DNA from: JBBQXK01 sp052387255
GTDB taxonomy: Bacteria; Pseudomonadota; Alphaproteobacteria; Rhodobacterales; Rhodobacteraceae
DNA: 64,000 bases
Direction of reading: 5' to 3'
Assembly: GCA_052387255.1 (NCBI GenBank)
Contig: JBQTJI010000039.1
Location: 22,905-86,904 of the forward strand
Positions 50,548-58,853 of the stretch are shown here, piece by piece. Numbering within the stretch: position 1 is the stretch's first letter; each line of letters opens with the position of its first letter. The translations under genes were made by a program, and so were the position numbers. Below the pieces are notes generated by a model. That model searched no databases, had not been told where the DNA came from, and saw only the letters and a list, made by a program, of their open reading frames with translations.

Positions 50548-51689
50548 TGAGCTTCGCCACCGTTCCCGAGACGGCTCTTCCGAACGACATCAAGCGCCTC
50601 CTGGACCGCACCAAGGGCAGGCTGTTCACCAAGAAGGGCGCAGGCTTCCTGGGTTCCCTCCTGGCCAAGGTCGGCTTCGTCTGGACCCGCGACATGCCCA
50701 CCGCGGCGATCAACCCGAAGACGCTCTACTGGAACCCCGACTTCTTCATGGATCTCGACGAGGAGACCCGGATCACCGTTCTGGCCCATGAGCTCTGGCA
50801 CAACGCCTTCCTGCACGGCGCCCGCAGGGGTGACCGCTGCCCCGACATCTGGAACGTCGCCGCCGATCACGTCATCAACCTGATGCTGAAGGAACACGGC
50901 TACTTCATGGGAGGCTTCCCCTATGTGATGGACGAGCAGTTCAGGGGTATGTCGACCGAAGAGGTCTACGACATCCTGATCAGGCCCGGTGGCGGCGGAG
51001 ACGCAGCGTCCTCAAGCCCTGGTGCAAATCTCTCCGGCGACGTCCTCGACGTTCCCGACGCCCAGGTTGCCGACGCCGTAGCCGACGTGGTCTCTGCCGC
51101 CCATGTCGCCCGCATGAGCGGCAAGCCGGGCAACATCCCCGGCGAGATCGAACTGGTCATCGAGACCTTCCTGCATCCCAAGCTTCCTTGGGAGACGATC
51201 CTCTTCAACTTCTTCAACGCCATGACGAGCCAGGAATACTCCTTCACCCGGCCGAACCGGCGCTACCATGACCCGATCATCCCCGGCATCACCGGCCGCA
51301 ACGGGCTCGACCACCTGATCTACTACCTCGACATCTCGGGCTCGATCACCGACGACCATATCCTGCGCTTCAACTCCGAGGTGAAGTACATCCAGGAGAC
51401 GCTCCAGCCGGAACGTCTCACCCTGGTCACCTTCGACACCAAGATCCAGGACGTCTACGAGTTCGAGCGCGAGGACCCGTTCGAGAAAATCGTGGTCCAC
51501 GGTCGCGGCGGAACCAGCCTCCACGAGGTCTTCGAGCACGCCCAGGCCAACGCGCCGACGGCGATGATCGTCTTCACCGACCTCGAGGTGGGTATCCCCC
51601 CGAACCCGGGCATCCCCATCGTCTGGGTCTGCATCGAGAACCCCTCGAAGGCCGTCCCCTACGGTCAGCTGGTTCACGTTTCCGGATAG
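50547..51689 (+). CDS. VWA-like/metallopeptidase-like protein (N4 gp25-like, DUF2201)
   Basis: A 380-residue protein with an N-terminal putative metallopeptidase domain of the DUF2201 type. Its HExxH is LAHELWHNAFLHGARRGD near residue 78, followed by WNVAADHVIN. A flexible linker (about 150-195) leads to a VWA-like domain with LIYYLDISGSITDDHI (a MIDAS-like DxSGS), TLVTFDTKIQDV and MIVFTDLEVGIP. This is the architecture paired with MoxR-like ATPases, and the pair matches N4 gp24/gp25. The substrate is unknown. The start overlaps the previous small gene by one base. Confidence 0.87.
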   Translation: MSFATVPETALPNDIKRLLDRTKGRLFTKKGAGFLGSLLAKVGFVWTRDMPTAAINPKTLYWNPDFFMDLDEETRITVLAHELWHNAFLHGARRGDRCPDIWNVAADHVINLMLKEHGYFMGGFPYVMDEQFRGMSTEEVYDILIRPGGGGDAASSSPGANLSGDVLDVPDAQVADAVADVVSAAHVARMSGKPGNIPGEIELVIETFLHPKLPWETILFNFFNAMTSQEYSFTRPNRRYHDPIIPGITGRNGLDHLIYYLDISGSITDDHILRFNSEVKYIQETLQPERLTLVTFDTKIQDVYEFEREDPFEKIVVHGRGGTSLHEVFEHAQANAPTAMIVFTDLEVGIPPNPGIPIVWVCIENPSKAVPYGQLVHVSG

Positions 51690-51799
51690 ATATCCGGTGA
51701 TGTCACGTTCTTTCGGTGATAATGATCTTGTAATTATCTCTTGTTCTTTGCTAGTTATCAAGGATCATCATCCCCGAAAGATGAACAAGGAACCGCTGC
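51690..51799 (+). promoter_or_regulatory. AT-rich island before dCTP deaminase gene
   Basis: A 110-bp gap, AT-rich throughout. It contains TATC-CGGT-GATG (51691-51702), similar to the inverted repeats in the other islands, and several TTATC elements (51732 and 51747 regions). It probably holds a promoter for the deaminase gene; no clean sigma70 elements are visible. Confidence 0.4.
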
Positions 51800-52258
51800 A
51801 TGATCATCAACGGCCCGGATCTTCTGGCAGCCGCACCCATCCGGGACATGGCCACCCGGAAGGTGAGCTTCCTTGGTCTGAGCTACGGCCTGACCGAGTG
51901 CGGCTACGACATCCGCATCGCGCAGGACGTCACCATGTTCTTCGGCCGACGCTTCGTCCTGGCGAGCTCGATCGAGTACTTCAGCCTGCCCCCGGATCTG
52001 ATGGGGCGGGTGCTGAACAAGTCCACCTGGGCCCGTCGCGGCATCGACGCCTCGATGACCACCAACATCGAGCCCGGCTGGCGCGGCTTCCTGACCATCG
52101 AGTTGCGCTACTCGGGCTGGGCTCCGATCACCCTCCGCAAGGGCATGGGCATCGCCCAGGTGATCTTCGAGCGCATCCTGAACCCCGTGTGCTACGTCGG
52201 CAAATATCAGGACCAGGCTTCTCGTCCCGTCCCCGCGATGCTGGCCGATGTCCACTGA
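51800..52258 (+). CDS. dcd: dCTP deaminase-like nucleotide enzyme
   Basis: A 152-residue member of the dCTP deaminase/dUTPase superfamily. Conserved elements are TECGYDIRIAQD, GRVLNKSTWARRGID (usual GKSSLAR-type loop), TTNIEPGWRGFLTIEL with the catalytic-region Glu, GMGIAQVIFER and YVGKYQDQ. It is shorter than cellular Dcd (about 190 residues) but keeps the C-terminal cap. The enzyme converts dCTP to dUTP as a step toward dTTP. It is the last phage metabolic gene before the lysogeny region. Confidence 0.85.
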   Translation: MIINGPDLLAAAPIRDMATRKVSFLGLSYGLTECGYDIRIAQDVTMFFGRRFVLASSIEYFSLPPDLMGRVLNKSTWARRGIDASMTTNIEPGWRGFLTIELRYSGWAPITLRKGMGIAQVIFERILNPVCYVGKYQDQASRPVPAMLADVH

Positions 52259-52325
52259 ATCCCGCACAAATCAGTTGGCACTCGGTAACATCGACCGGAG
52301 TGGTCAGGTCCTGATGGGGACGGCC

Positions 52326-52673
52326 TTACTTCACGAGATCACCAACTCCGACGCCAAGCGCCGCAGCCAGCGACACCAAGGTGCTCAGCCGGGGGTCGAT
52401 CTTGCCGCTTTCGATGTCGCTGACCGTCGCCACGCGGACCCCCGCCTTCTCTGCCAGTTCGCCTTGGGTCAGACCCAGGGCCTTTCTCCAGGCGGTCAAC
52501 GGATGCAGACCGTCCAGAACCTGCAACACCAGCGCGGCCGACATGGACGGCCCGTCATCCTGCCGGGCTTCCGCGATCAGCGCGGCGTCACCTGCATCCT
52601 CGATCAGCGCGTCATATTCGGCGCGGGTCAGGACGACCAGGGCTTCGCCGTGAAGGTTGGTGGCATCACTCAT
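52326..52673 (-). CDS. XRE family regulator, candidate lysogeny repressor or antitoxin
   Basis: A 115-residue protein from the ATG at 52673 (AAGGA seven bases upstream). The C-terminal half is an XRE helix-turn-helix (WRKALGLTQGELAEKAGVRV, ATVSDIESGKIDPRLSTLVS). The N-terminal half (VVLTRAEYDALIEDAGDAAL) resembles the short domain seen in chromosomal XRE antitoxins. It is transcribed away from the integrase module and is convergent with the deaminase gene. No toxin partner is adjacent, and it is the only plausible repressor near the integrase. Both readings remain open. Confidence 0.75.
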   Translation of the reverse strand: MSDATNLHGEALVVLTRAEYDALIEDAGDAALIAEARQDDGPSMSAALVLQVLDGLHPLTAWRKALGLTQGELAEKAGVRVATVSDIESGKIDPRLSTLVSLAAALGVGVGDLVK

Positions 52674-52771
52674 CACTTGGTCCTTGCTCGCTCGGACGAC
52701 TCGAGCCGGGCATATACGTCACTGCGTGCAGGCAATCACCTGAAAGATACGGTTCAGCGCAGCATCGCACC

Positions 52772-52790
52772 TTCCGGGAACAGTCCGGAA
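52772..52790. promoter_or_regulatory. Inverted repeat in divergent promoter of XRE gene
   Basis: TTCCGG (52772-52777) and CCGGAA (52785-52790) form a 6-bp inverted repeat with a 7-bp spacer. It sits in the 146-bp divergent gap between the XRE regulator and the rightward small genes leading to integrase. It is a good candidate operator for the regulator. Confidence 0.45.
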
Positions 52791-52819
52791 CAAGTCCCAC
52801 AAGATTCAGGAGTTCCTCC

Positions 52820-53071
52820 ATGCCTGCATTCTCGCAGATCGAAGGTTCTGTCGTCCTGCGGACCCGCGGACGCTACAAGTCGACCAGCGTGCATGTCCTG
52901 AAGGACGAGCTCTACGCCAAGGACGGCGCCAGCTTCATCCGCCTCAAGGGCAACGGCGGCACGTCGCTCGAAAAGACCCACTGGAGCGATCTCGACATCG
53001 AGGTCCTCTACCGCATCGACCGGGCCACCCAGCACCTGGTCGTGCTTCCTCCCCTCCTTGCCACGGCCTGA
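52820..53071 (+). CDS. Small beta-rich hypothetical protein
   Basis: An 83-residue protein with AGGAG before the ATG. It looks like a small beta barrel (IEGSVVLRTRGRYKSTSVHV, ASFIRLKGNGGTSLEKTHWS) and might be SH3- or Tudor-like. It is the first gene of the rightward unit divergent from the XRE gene. Function unknown. Confidence 0.6.
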   Translation: MPAFSQIEGSVVLRTRGRYKSTSVHVLKDELYAKDGASFIRLKGNGGTSLEKTHWSDLDIEVLYRIDRATQHLVVLPPLLATA

Positions 53072-53076
53072 TCCCC

Positions 53077-53382
53077 ATGACCCCGCTCTTCATGAAGAAC
53101 CCCGGACACAAGCGCGTCACCGCCTTCAGCCCGGACCCCAAGCACCGCCGCGACTTTCCCGTCGCCTCGGCCATGCGCGAGGCCGGTTTCGTGCCCTTGC
53201 CGCGTCTCTGGGTCAGGGAAGAGGACATGGCCAAGATCTATGCCATCACCGACCGCCGCAAGGAGGAGGTGATCCGCATCCGCCAACAGGTCGCGGCCCA
53301 GCTCGCCCCGGACCAGCTGCCTGATCCGGTCAGCGACAAGGAAGCCGCCTGGGCGGCCTTCGAGCGCCAACGCCAGGCTTGA
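53077..53382 (+). CDS. Small basic hypothetical protein
   Basis: A 101-residue basic protein starting five bases after the preceding stop. It contains VASAMREAGFVPLPRLWVRE and DMAKIYAITDRRKEEVIRIR, a helical region that could bind DNA. No excisionase signature is clear. Its place in the integrase operon suggests a possible recombination-directionality role. Confidence 0.55.
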   Translation: MTPLFMKNPGHKRVTAFSPDPKHRRDFPVASAMREAGFVPLPRLWVREEDMAKIYAITDRRKEEVIRIRQQVAAQLAPDQLPDPVSDKEAAWAAFERQRQA

Positions 53383-53443
53383 CCATGGCAGGCCCCCAGG
53401 CCGAAGCGACGCAAATCAACAACCAGACAGACAGGAAGCCACG

Positions 53444-53641
53444 ATGAACCGCCCGCGACCCACCTTGGCCGTCATGACGCGCGCTGCGCGCGTGGCGGAT
53501 GAGACCGGGCGCGTGATCGAAATCGTGTCGCCAGACGGGATGGTGTTTCGTATCAATCCCAAGGGGACACCCTTGCCGCCGGTGACACAGAAGGACGCGG
53601 TCGAGGAATGGTTTGCCGGAGGCGGAAATGACACGCGTTGA
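53444..53641 (+). CDS. Small protein overlapping the integrase gene
   Basis: A 65-residue protein, AGGAAG upstream. It has a basic N-terminus and a short beta element (GRVIEIVSPDGMVFRINPKG). Its end overlaps the integrase start by 14 bp, so expression of the two is coupled. Small genes in this position are often excisionases or regulatory partners, but the sequence shows no helix-turn-helix I can identify. Confidence 0.6.
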   Translation: MNRPRPTLAVMTRAARVADETGRVIEIVSPDGMVFRINPKGTPLPPVTQKDAVEEWFAGGGNDTR

Positions 53642-54713
53642 TCTCAAGGGCGTTCACCGGGTCCGGGCTGCTTCCGGTCGCGAGTATCACTATGCCTGGA
53701 GGGGCGGGCCGCGCTTCTGGTCGTCCGACAGCGGCTTTCCGGCAGGGTCTGCCGAATACCTTGCCGCCCTTGCCGCCACCGCGCCAAAGGCAAAATCGGC
53801 GCAGGGTCTGTTCCGCTTCCTGATCATCGCCTGGTTGGAGAGTGGTGCCTTCGCGACCCTTGCCCCTCGCAGTCAGAAAGACTTCCGCACGTCGCTCTAC
53901 CATCCGAAGAACGGCATCGACGCCAAGTTCGGTGCCGCCCCCGTCGCCGCCTTTGATGACCCCCGGATCCGCCGCCAGGTCATCGACTGGCGCGACGGCA
54001 TCGGCGGCAAGGTCGGCCATGACCGGCTGCGCCATCTCCAGCGAATCGTCGCCTGGGCTCTGGACCGGGGCGACTTGCGCCATCATCATCTGCGGGAGAT
54101 CACAACGACATACCGCGCTGATCGGGCCGACGTGATCTGGACGCCAGAAGAGATCGCGACCTTCGTGGCAGGCGCGCCACCACACGTCGCCCGCATCCTC
54201 ATCGCGGCCACCGAAACCGGCCTGCGCCCCGGCGACCTCGCCGTCCTCTCGCGCGAACACATCCATCCCACCCCAAAGGGCCAGCGCATCGTCATCTGGA
54301 CGCGCAAGCGGCGGCGAATGGCCTCGATCCCCGTGACCCCCGCCATGACAGCGCTGATTTCCGCCACGCCGCCGGGCCAGTCACGCCTGCTGGTGACAGC
54401 CGAAGGAACACCCTGGCAGCACGAGAATTACCTTGGGGCGGCGGTCAGCACCTGGCGCGACAATCTGAAGCTGCGCGCGGACCTTCGGCTCTACGATGCG
54501 AGGGGCACGGCTGCGACACGCCTGCTGGCAGCCGGAGCCGATCTGCGTGAGATCGCGACCCACATGGGTTGGAGCCTGAAACACGCCGCATCGGTGATCG
54601 ACACCTACGCCGCCCTGGCTCCCGAATCGACCGATGGAGTGGCGGCAAAGCTGGCCCGGGTGGCCCGAAAGGCGAACAGGTCTGTAAAAGGTTCTGTAAA
54701 AAAACCCGGATGA
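53628..54713 (+). CDS. int: Tyrosine recombinase (prophage integrase)
   Basis: A 361-residue integrase; ATG at 53628 has GGAGG six bases upstream. The SAM-like core-binding domain covers about 60-165. In the catalytic domain the first Arg is in ETGLRPGDLAVLS, the second in LYDARGTAATRLL, the late His/Trp region in THMGWSLKH and the nucleophile in IDTYAAL. In box II the usual His before xxR is Tyr (YDAR), a tolerated change in some families. The gene points at the 3' end of tRNA-Trp 35 bp away, the classic integrase-attachment-site arrangement, and marks the right end of the prophage. Confidence 0.9.
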   Translation: MTRVDLKGVHRVRAASGREYHYAWRGGPRFWSSDSGFPAGSAEYLAALAATAPKAKSAQGLFRFLIIAWLESGAFATLAPRSQKDFRTSLYHPKNGIDAKFGAAPVAAFDDPRIRRQVIDWRDGIGGKVGHDRLRHLQRIVAWALDRGDLRHHHLREITTTYRADRADVIWTPEEIATFVAGAPPHVARILIAATETGLRPGDLAVLSREHIHPTPKGQRIVIWTRKRRRMASIPVTPAMTALISATPPGQSRLLVTAEGTPWQHENYLGAAVSTWRDNLKLRADLRLYDARGTAATRLLAAGADLREIATHMGWSLKHAASVIDTYAALAPESTDGVAAKLARVARKANRSVKGSVKKPG

Positions 54714-54748
54714 CGTTGGCGTCCCATCTCGTAACGCCTTGAAAAGAC

Positions 54749-54824
54749 TGGCAGGGGCAGCAGGGCTTGAACCCGCGACCTACGGTTTTGGAGACCGTCG
54801 CTCTACCAACTGAGCTATACCCCT
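54749..54824 (-). tRNA. tRNA-Trp (CCA anticodon)
   Basis: A complete cloverleaf on the minus strand. The acceptor AGGGGTA pairs with TGCCCCT (one G:U), the D-arm contains AGCTCAGTTGGTAGAGC, the anticodon loop reads CTCCAAA giving CCA, and the T-arm has GGTTCAAGCC. The CCA end is encoded (54749-54751). Its 3' end faces the integrase gene, as expected for a prophage attached at the tRNA with the gene restored. Confidence 0.96.
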
Positions 54825-54912
54825 TCAGGTCAGGCGCGGGGTTACGGCAGCGCAAGACGGAAATCAAGGGGCGTTGCGCGACGGGCCACGTCCGTCCGGT
54901 CCGACACAGTCC

Positions 54913-55665
54913 TCAGAAGCGCCAGGTCAACCCCAGGATCGGCCCGGCCATGGTGACATCAAGCCGCGTCCCTGCGTCCCTGTAATCCACATGCAGCCGC
55001 CGTAACCCGCCCGAGACATAGAAACGGTCGCTAACCTGATAGTTGGCCACCGCCAGCAGCTGGCTGGTCTGGTCCGACCCCACGCCGAACCCGCCGACAT
55101 CGGCATAGAGGATCGCCGACCAGCGCGGGGCCAGAGTGACGTTCGCCCGCAGCGCGATGACCGGATCGACGAAATCCAGGTCCTTCGACCGCTGCACCGC
55201 GCCGCCCAGGGCCTGGACCGACCCGCTGATATGCCAGAACCGCGCGCCCCCCAGGACATCCAGCGTCAGGCCGTCCTCGGCCACCGCCCGGTAGCCCGCC
55301 AGCAGCGTCAGCGACTGCTGTTCGACCCCGCCGTCAGCGGACACGCCCGGCGGAACCAGGCCGGATTTCGAACTGCTGGAGGAACTGAAGTCGCCCTGCA
55401 GCACGAACCGCCCCTTCCGCGCAAAGCCGGACAGAAAGAACGCACCGTCCGAATCTTCCAGGACGTCGGAAAAGGATTTGTCGAACGAGATGGTGGGCGC
55501 ACCGGCAAAGGGCGTGATGTCGCCGCCGACGCCCGACGCCCAGACATATGGGGTGATCTGGCCCTGCCACCTGTCGTCCTGCGCGGCCGCAGGGCACAGC
55601 GACACCACCAGCAGCGCGCAGGCACCTGCGGCGGTCCGCCGGGCCTGGGACATCGGGCCATCCAT
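54913..55665 (-). CDS. Outer-membrane beta-barrel protein
   Basis: A 250-residue protein from the ATG at 55665 (AAAGGA upstream), overlapping the amidohydrolase stop by one base. A signal peptide (residues 5-28, ending PAAAQ) precedes a barrel with alternating strands and a C-terminal aromatic (LGLTWRF), the usual outer-membrane insertion signal. It resembles small porin-like or OmpA-like barrels. It is the last gene of the host operon and may transport or bind the substrate of the linked enzymes. It lies outside the prophage. Confidence 0.75.
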   Translation of the reverse strand: MDGPMSQARRTAAGACALLVVSLCPAAAQDDRWQGQITPYVWASGVGGDITPFAGAPTISFDKSFSDVLEDSDGAFFLSGFARKGRFVLQGDFSSSSSSKSGLVPPGVSADGGVEQQSLTLLAGYRAVAEDGLTLDVLGGARFWHISGSVQALGGAVQRSKDLDFVDPVIALRANVTLAPRWSAILYADVGGFGVGSDQTSQLLAVANYQVSDRFYVSGGLRRLHVDYRDAGTRLDVTMAGPILGLTWRF

Positions 55666-57113
55666 CACAGGCTGTCCTTTGCAATCTGGCCGCCCTTCAC
55701 GATCAGCCGCAGGTTGGCCGTGTCGCCAAGCCATGACAGGTCGGTCTCTGGGGTCCCGTCGATCACCAGCAGGTCGGCCAGCGCCCCCTCGGCGATCACG
55801 CCAAGCCGCCCGTCGTAGGGGGCCCGTGGCCCCGACAGCGCCAGCAACTGCCCCGCCGCCCCGGTCGCACGGTGCAGCGCCTCGAGCGGCGACATGAAGC
55901 GGGCCAGCTTGGCCAGTTGCCTGCCCTGGCTTTCGGCCCCGCTGTACAGGATGTCGGACCCAAACGCCCAGTTGACCTTGTGAACCTGCGCCAGTTCAAA
56001 GGCGCGCACGGTGCCCTCGGACACAACCTGCTGCGCCGCGATGGCCTTGGGATCGGTGTACTGGTTGGCATCCCCGTCGGCCAGAAAGGGCTGGATCGAC
56101 CACCAGGTGCCGCTGTCGGCCATCATCTTCACCGTGTCCTCGTCGGCAAGCTGACCATGCTCGATCGACTTCACCCCGGCGGCGATGCAGCGCTGGATCG
56201 CTGCCGACGTATAGACATGGGCGCAGACATAGGTGCCCCAGTCCGACGCCGCATCGACGGCAGCCCGCATCTCGTCCAGCGTGTACTGCATCGAATCCAG
56301 CGGGTCGTACTGCGACGCCACCCCGCCGCCCGCGCTGATCTTGATCTGGCTTGCGCCTTTCATCAGCTGCTCGCGCGTCCGGCGCAGCACTTCGGCCACC
56401 CCGTCGGCCAGCGCCGACATCCCTTGCGCCGAGGCATAGTCGGCCGGGTCCGACGGCATCATCGGCAGGGCATTGGCAAAGCGGAAATCGCCGTGCCCCG
56501 AGGTCTGCGACACCATCGCGCCCGAGGGGAAGACGCGCGGCCCCGCCACCACGCCCCGGTCGATGGCCGCCTTGAGGCCGAAGGCCGGTCCGCCGACATC
56601 GCGCACCGTCGTGAACCCCCGCATCAGCGTCGCCCCGGCCTCGCGCCCCGCCAGCAGGTGCACCAGCCCGATGTCCTGCGTCAGCGCCACGATCTGGCTG
56701 ACCGAGGCCAGCGTGGCGTGCCAATGCGCGTCGATCAGCCCGGGCAGGGCCGTGCGGCCGCCGCAGTCGATGACATCGGCATCGGTCGGCCCCTGGCCTG
56801 CGGGGGGCAGCGCGGCAATCCGGCCGCCCTGCACCAGGATGTCGATCCCCTGACGGATCGCCAGCGTCTCGCCATCGAACAGCCGCAGATTGGTCAGCAG
56901 CAGGGGCCACCCCGCCGTCTGCCCCCACGCCTTTCGCGGGGCCAGGCCAAAGCCTGCGAACATGGCGACGACCGAGGCCATGCCCCCCAGCATCTGGCGC
57001 CGCGACAGATCGGCCTCGATCCGCCGCATCGCCGCCTGGGTTTCCGGCGTCGCGCAATGGCAGAAGTGCAATCCGTCGGATTGCAGTGCGCCGTCAAAGC
57101 AGGCCTGACACAT
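55665..57113 (-). CDS. Tat-exported amidohydrolase (imidazolonepropionase-like)
   Basis: A 482-residue metal-dependent hydrolase; ATG at 57113 has GGAGG upstream. A twin-arginine signal (LSRRQMLGGMASVVAMFAGF) is preceded by a Cys-rich leader (MCQACFDG, HFCHC) that is unusual and might bind metal. The TIM-barrel motifs are DAHWHATLAS (HxH), CAHVYTS, IEHGQLAD and AFGSDILYS, with a C-terminal beta domain (GALADLLVIDGTPETDLSWL). Members hydrolyse cyclic amides or prolidase-type substrates. It is downstream of the GMC oxidoreductase in a co-directional host cluster. Confidence 0.87.
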   Translation of the reverse strand: MCQACFDGALQSDGLHFCHCATPETQAAMRRIEADLSRRQMLGGMASVVAMFAGFGLAPRKAWGQTAGWPLLLTNLRLFDGETLAIRQGIDILVQGGRIAALPPAGQGPTDADVIDCGGRTALPGLIDAHWHATLASVSQIVALTQDIGLVHLLAGREAGATLMRGFTTVRDVGGPAFGLKAAIDRGVVAGPRVFPSGAMVSQTSGHGDFRFANALPMMPSDPADYASAQGMSALADGVAEVLRRTREQLMKGASQIKISAGGGVASQYDPLDSMQYTLDEMRAAVDAASDWGTYVCAHVYTSAAIQRCIAAGVKSIEHGQLADEDTVKMMADSGTWWSIQPFLADGDANQYTDPKAIAAQQVVSEGTVRAFELAQVHKVNWAFGSDILYSGAESQGRQLAKLARFMSPLEALHRATGAAGQLLALSGPRAPYDGRLGVIAEGALADLLVIDGTPETDLSWLGDTANLRLIVKGGQIAKDSL

Positions 57114-57275
57114 GAGACCTCCGTTACAGAATCGAATTGCCTCTCTCTTCTCAAGGTTGCGCCGAACCGGCCCTCTGCGGCAAGTCCCCTGTTCGGCGCT
57201 GCCCACCCCCGGCAGACAATACAAGGCCCGCCAGCGATACGATCCCTGGCGGGCCCGAGGGGGCGAATGGCCCCG

Positions 57276-58841
57276 TCAGATGTTCTGCGCGCTCATCTCG
57301 CGCGCAATGTGGTCGGCCTGGCGGATCGCCAGCGCCACGATGGTCAGCGTCGGGTTCTCCGCAGCACCCGTGGTGAACTGGCTGCCGTCCGACACGAACA
57401 GGTTCTTGATGTCATGGGTCTGGCCCCACTTGTTGACCACGCCGTCCTTCGCCTCGGCGGACATGCGGTTGGTGCCCAGGTTGTGCGTGCTCGGATAGGG
57501 CGGCGTCGGAAACGCCCGCGTCGCGCCCACCGCCTCGTACATCGCGATGCCCTGCTTGTAGGCGTGGTTGCGCATGGCGATGTCGTTCGGGTGGTCGTCG
57601 AAATGCACGTTCGCCACCGGCAGCCCGTGCTGGTCCTTGGTCTCGGACAGGGTCACCCCGTTGCCAAGCTGCGGCATGTCCTCGCCCACGATCCACATGC
57701 CGGCCATGTTCTCATAGCTGTCCAGCGCCGTGGTGAACGACCGACCCCAGCCGCCGGGGTTCAGGAACGCCGCCATGAACGGCAGGCCCAGGGCCAGCGT
57801 CTCCAGCTCGTACCCGCCGACAAAGCCGCGGCTCGGATCATGCCGCGCCTCGTCCTGCACGATGCCCGCCATGGTGGTGCCGCGCCACATCCGCACCGGC
57901 TTGTCGAAGACGGCATAGACCGATCCCGTGGTGTGGCGCATGTAGTTCTTGCCCACCATCCCCGACGAATTCGCCAGGCCCTGCGGGAACATCGACGACG
58001 CCGAGTTCAGCAGCAACCGGGGGCTTTCGAACGTGTTGCCCGCGACGCAGACGATGCGCGCCTTCTGCATCTGCAACGCACCGTCCTTGTCGAAGTATTC
58101 GACCCCGGTAACCTTGCCCGCTTCGTCGTGCAGCACCCGCGCCACGTGGCTGCGGTCGCGCACCTCAAGGTTGCCCGTCGCCTCGCCGCGCGGAATGTCG
58201 ACATAGGCGGCTGACCATTTCGCCCCCCATTTGCAGCCCTGGAAACAGAACCCGGTCTGCTGGCAGGCCAGCCTGTCATCATACTCGGTCGAGTTGATGG
58301 CCATCTTGCCGGTATGCACGTCCTTGTAGCCCAGCGCCTTGGCGCCCTTCTCGAACACCTTGTAGTTGTTGTTCCCCGGCAGGCCCGCGCGGTCGCCGGT
58401 GCGGGTCACGCCCAGCTTGGTTTCGGCCAGGGTGTACCAGGGGTCCATCTCGGCGGCATCGACGGGCCAGTCCAAGAGGTTCGCCCCCTCGACCGCGCCA
58501 TAGTTCGTCAGCGCCTTCCACTCGTGCTCCTGGAACCGGATCGAGGCACCGGCCCAGTGCGTCGTCGTGCCCCCCACCGCCTTGACGATCCAGGCGGGCA
58601 GGCCCGCGAAATCCTTCGCCACGCGCCAGTCGCCGCTTGTGGTGCGGGCATCAAGCCAGGCCAGCTGCACGAAGCTGTCCCATTCGTCGTTGACATAGTC
58701 CTCGGGCAGGTACCGCCCGCCCGCCTCCAGCGCCACGACCTTGACGCCCTTCTGCGCCAGTTCGTTGGCCAGAACCCCGCCGCCGGCACCCGTGCCGACG
58801 ATGACGACCACGGAATCGTCCTTCAGATCAAACGTTGCCAT
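57276..58841 (-). CDS. GMC family oxidoreductase (FAD-dependent alcohol/sugar dehydrogenase)
   Basis: A 521-residue GMC oxidoreductase. The N-terminal Rossmann motif VVIVGTGAGGGVLANELA binds FAD. GGTTTHWAG and the FCFQGCKWGAKWS segment are typical of gluconate/sorbitol dehydrogenase large subunits. The C-terminal HNLGTNRMS and SDGSQFTTGAAENPTLTIVA include the catalytic His/Asn region. It lies 12 bases after a gene for the matching small subunit, so the pair forms a periplasmic dehydrogenase exported with that Tat partner. Confidence 0.9.
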   Translation of the reverse strand: MATFDLKDDSVVVIVGTGAGGGVLANELAQKGVKVVALEAGGRYLPEDYVNDEWDSFVQLAWLDARTTSGDWRVAKDFAGLPAWIVKAVGGTTTHWAGASIRFQEHEWKALTNYGAVEGANLLDWPVDAAEMDPWYTLAETKLGVTRTGDRAGLPGNNNYKVFEKGAKALGYKDVHTGKMAINSTEYDDRLACQQTGFCFQGCKWGAKWSAAYVDIPRGEATGNLEVRDRSHVARVLHDEAGKVTGVEYFDKDGALQMQKARIVCVAGNTFESPRLLLNSASSMFPQGLANSSGMVGKNYMRHTTGSVYAVFDKPVRMWRGTTMAGIVQDEARHDPSRGFVGGYELETLALGLPFMAAFLNPGGWGRSFTTALDSYENMAGMWIVGEDMPQLGNGVTLSETKDQHGLPVANVHFDDHPNDIAMRNHAYKQGIAMYEAVGATRAFPTPPYPSTHNLGTNRMSAEAKDGVVNKWGQTHDIKNLFVSDGSQFTTGAAENPTLTIVALAIRQADHIAREMSAQNI

Positions 58842-58853
58842 GTGTCGTCCCCC

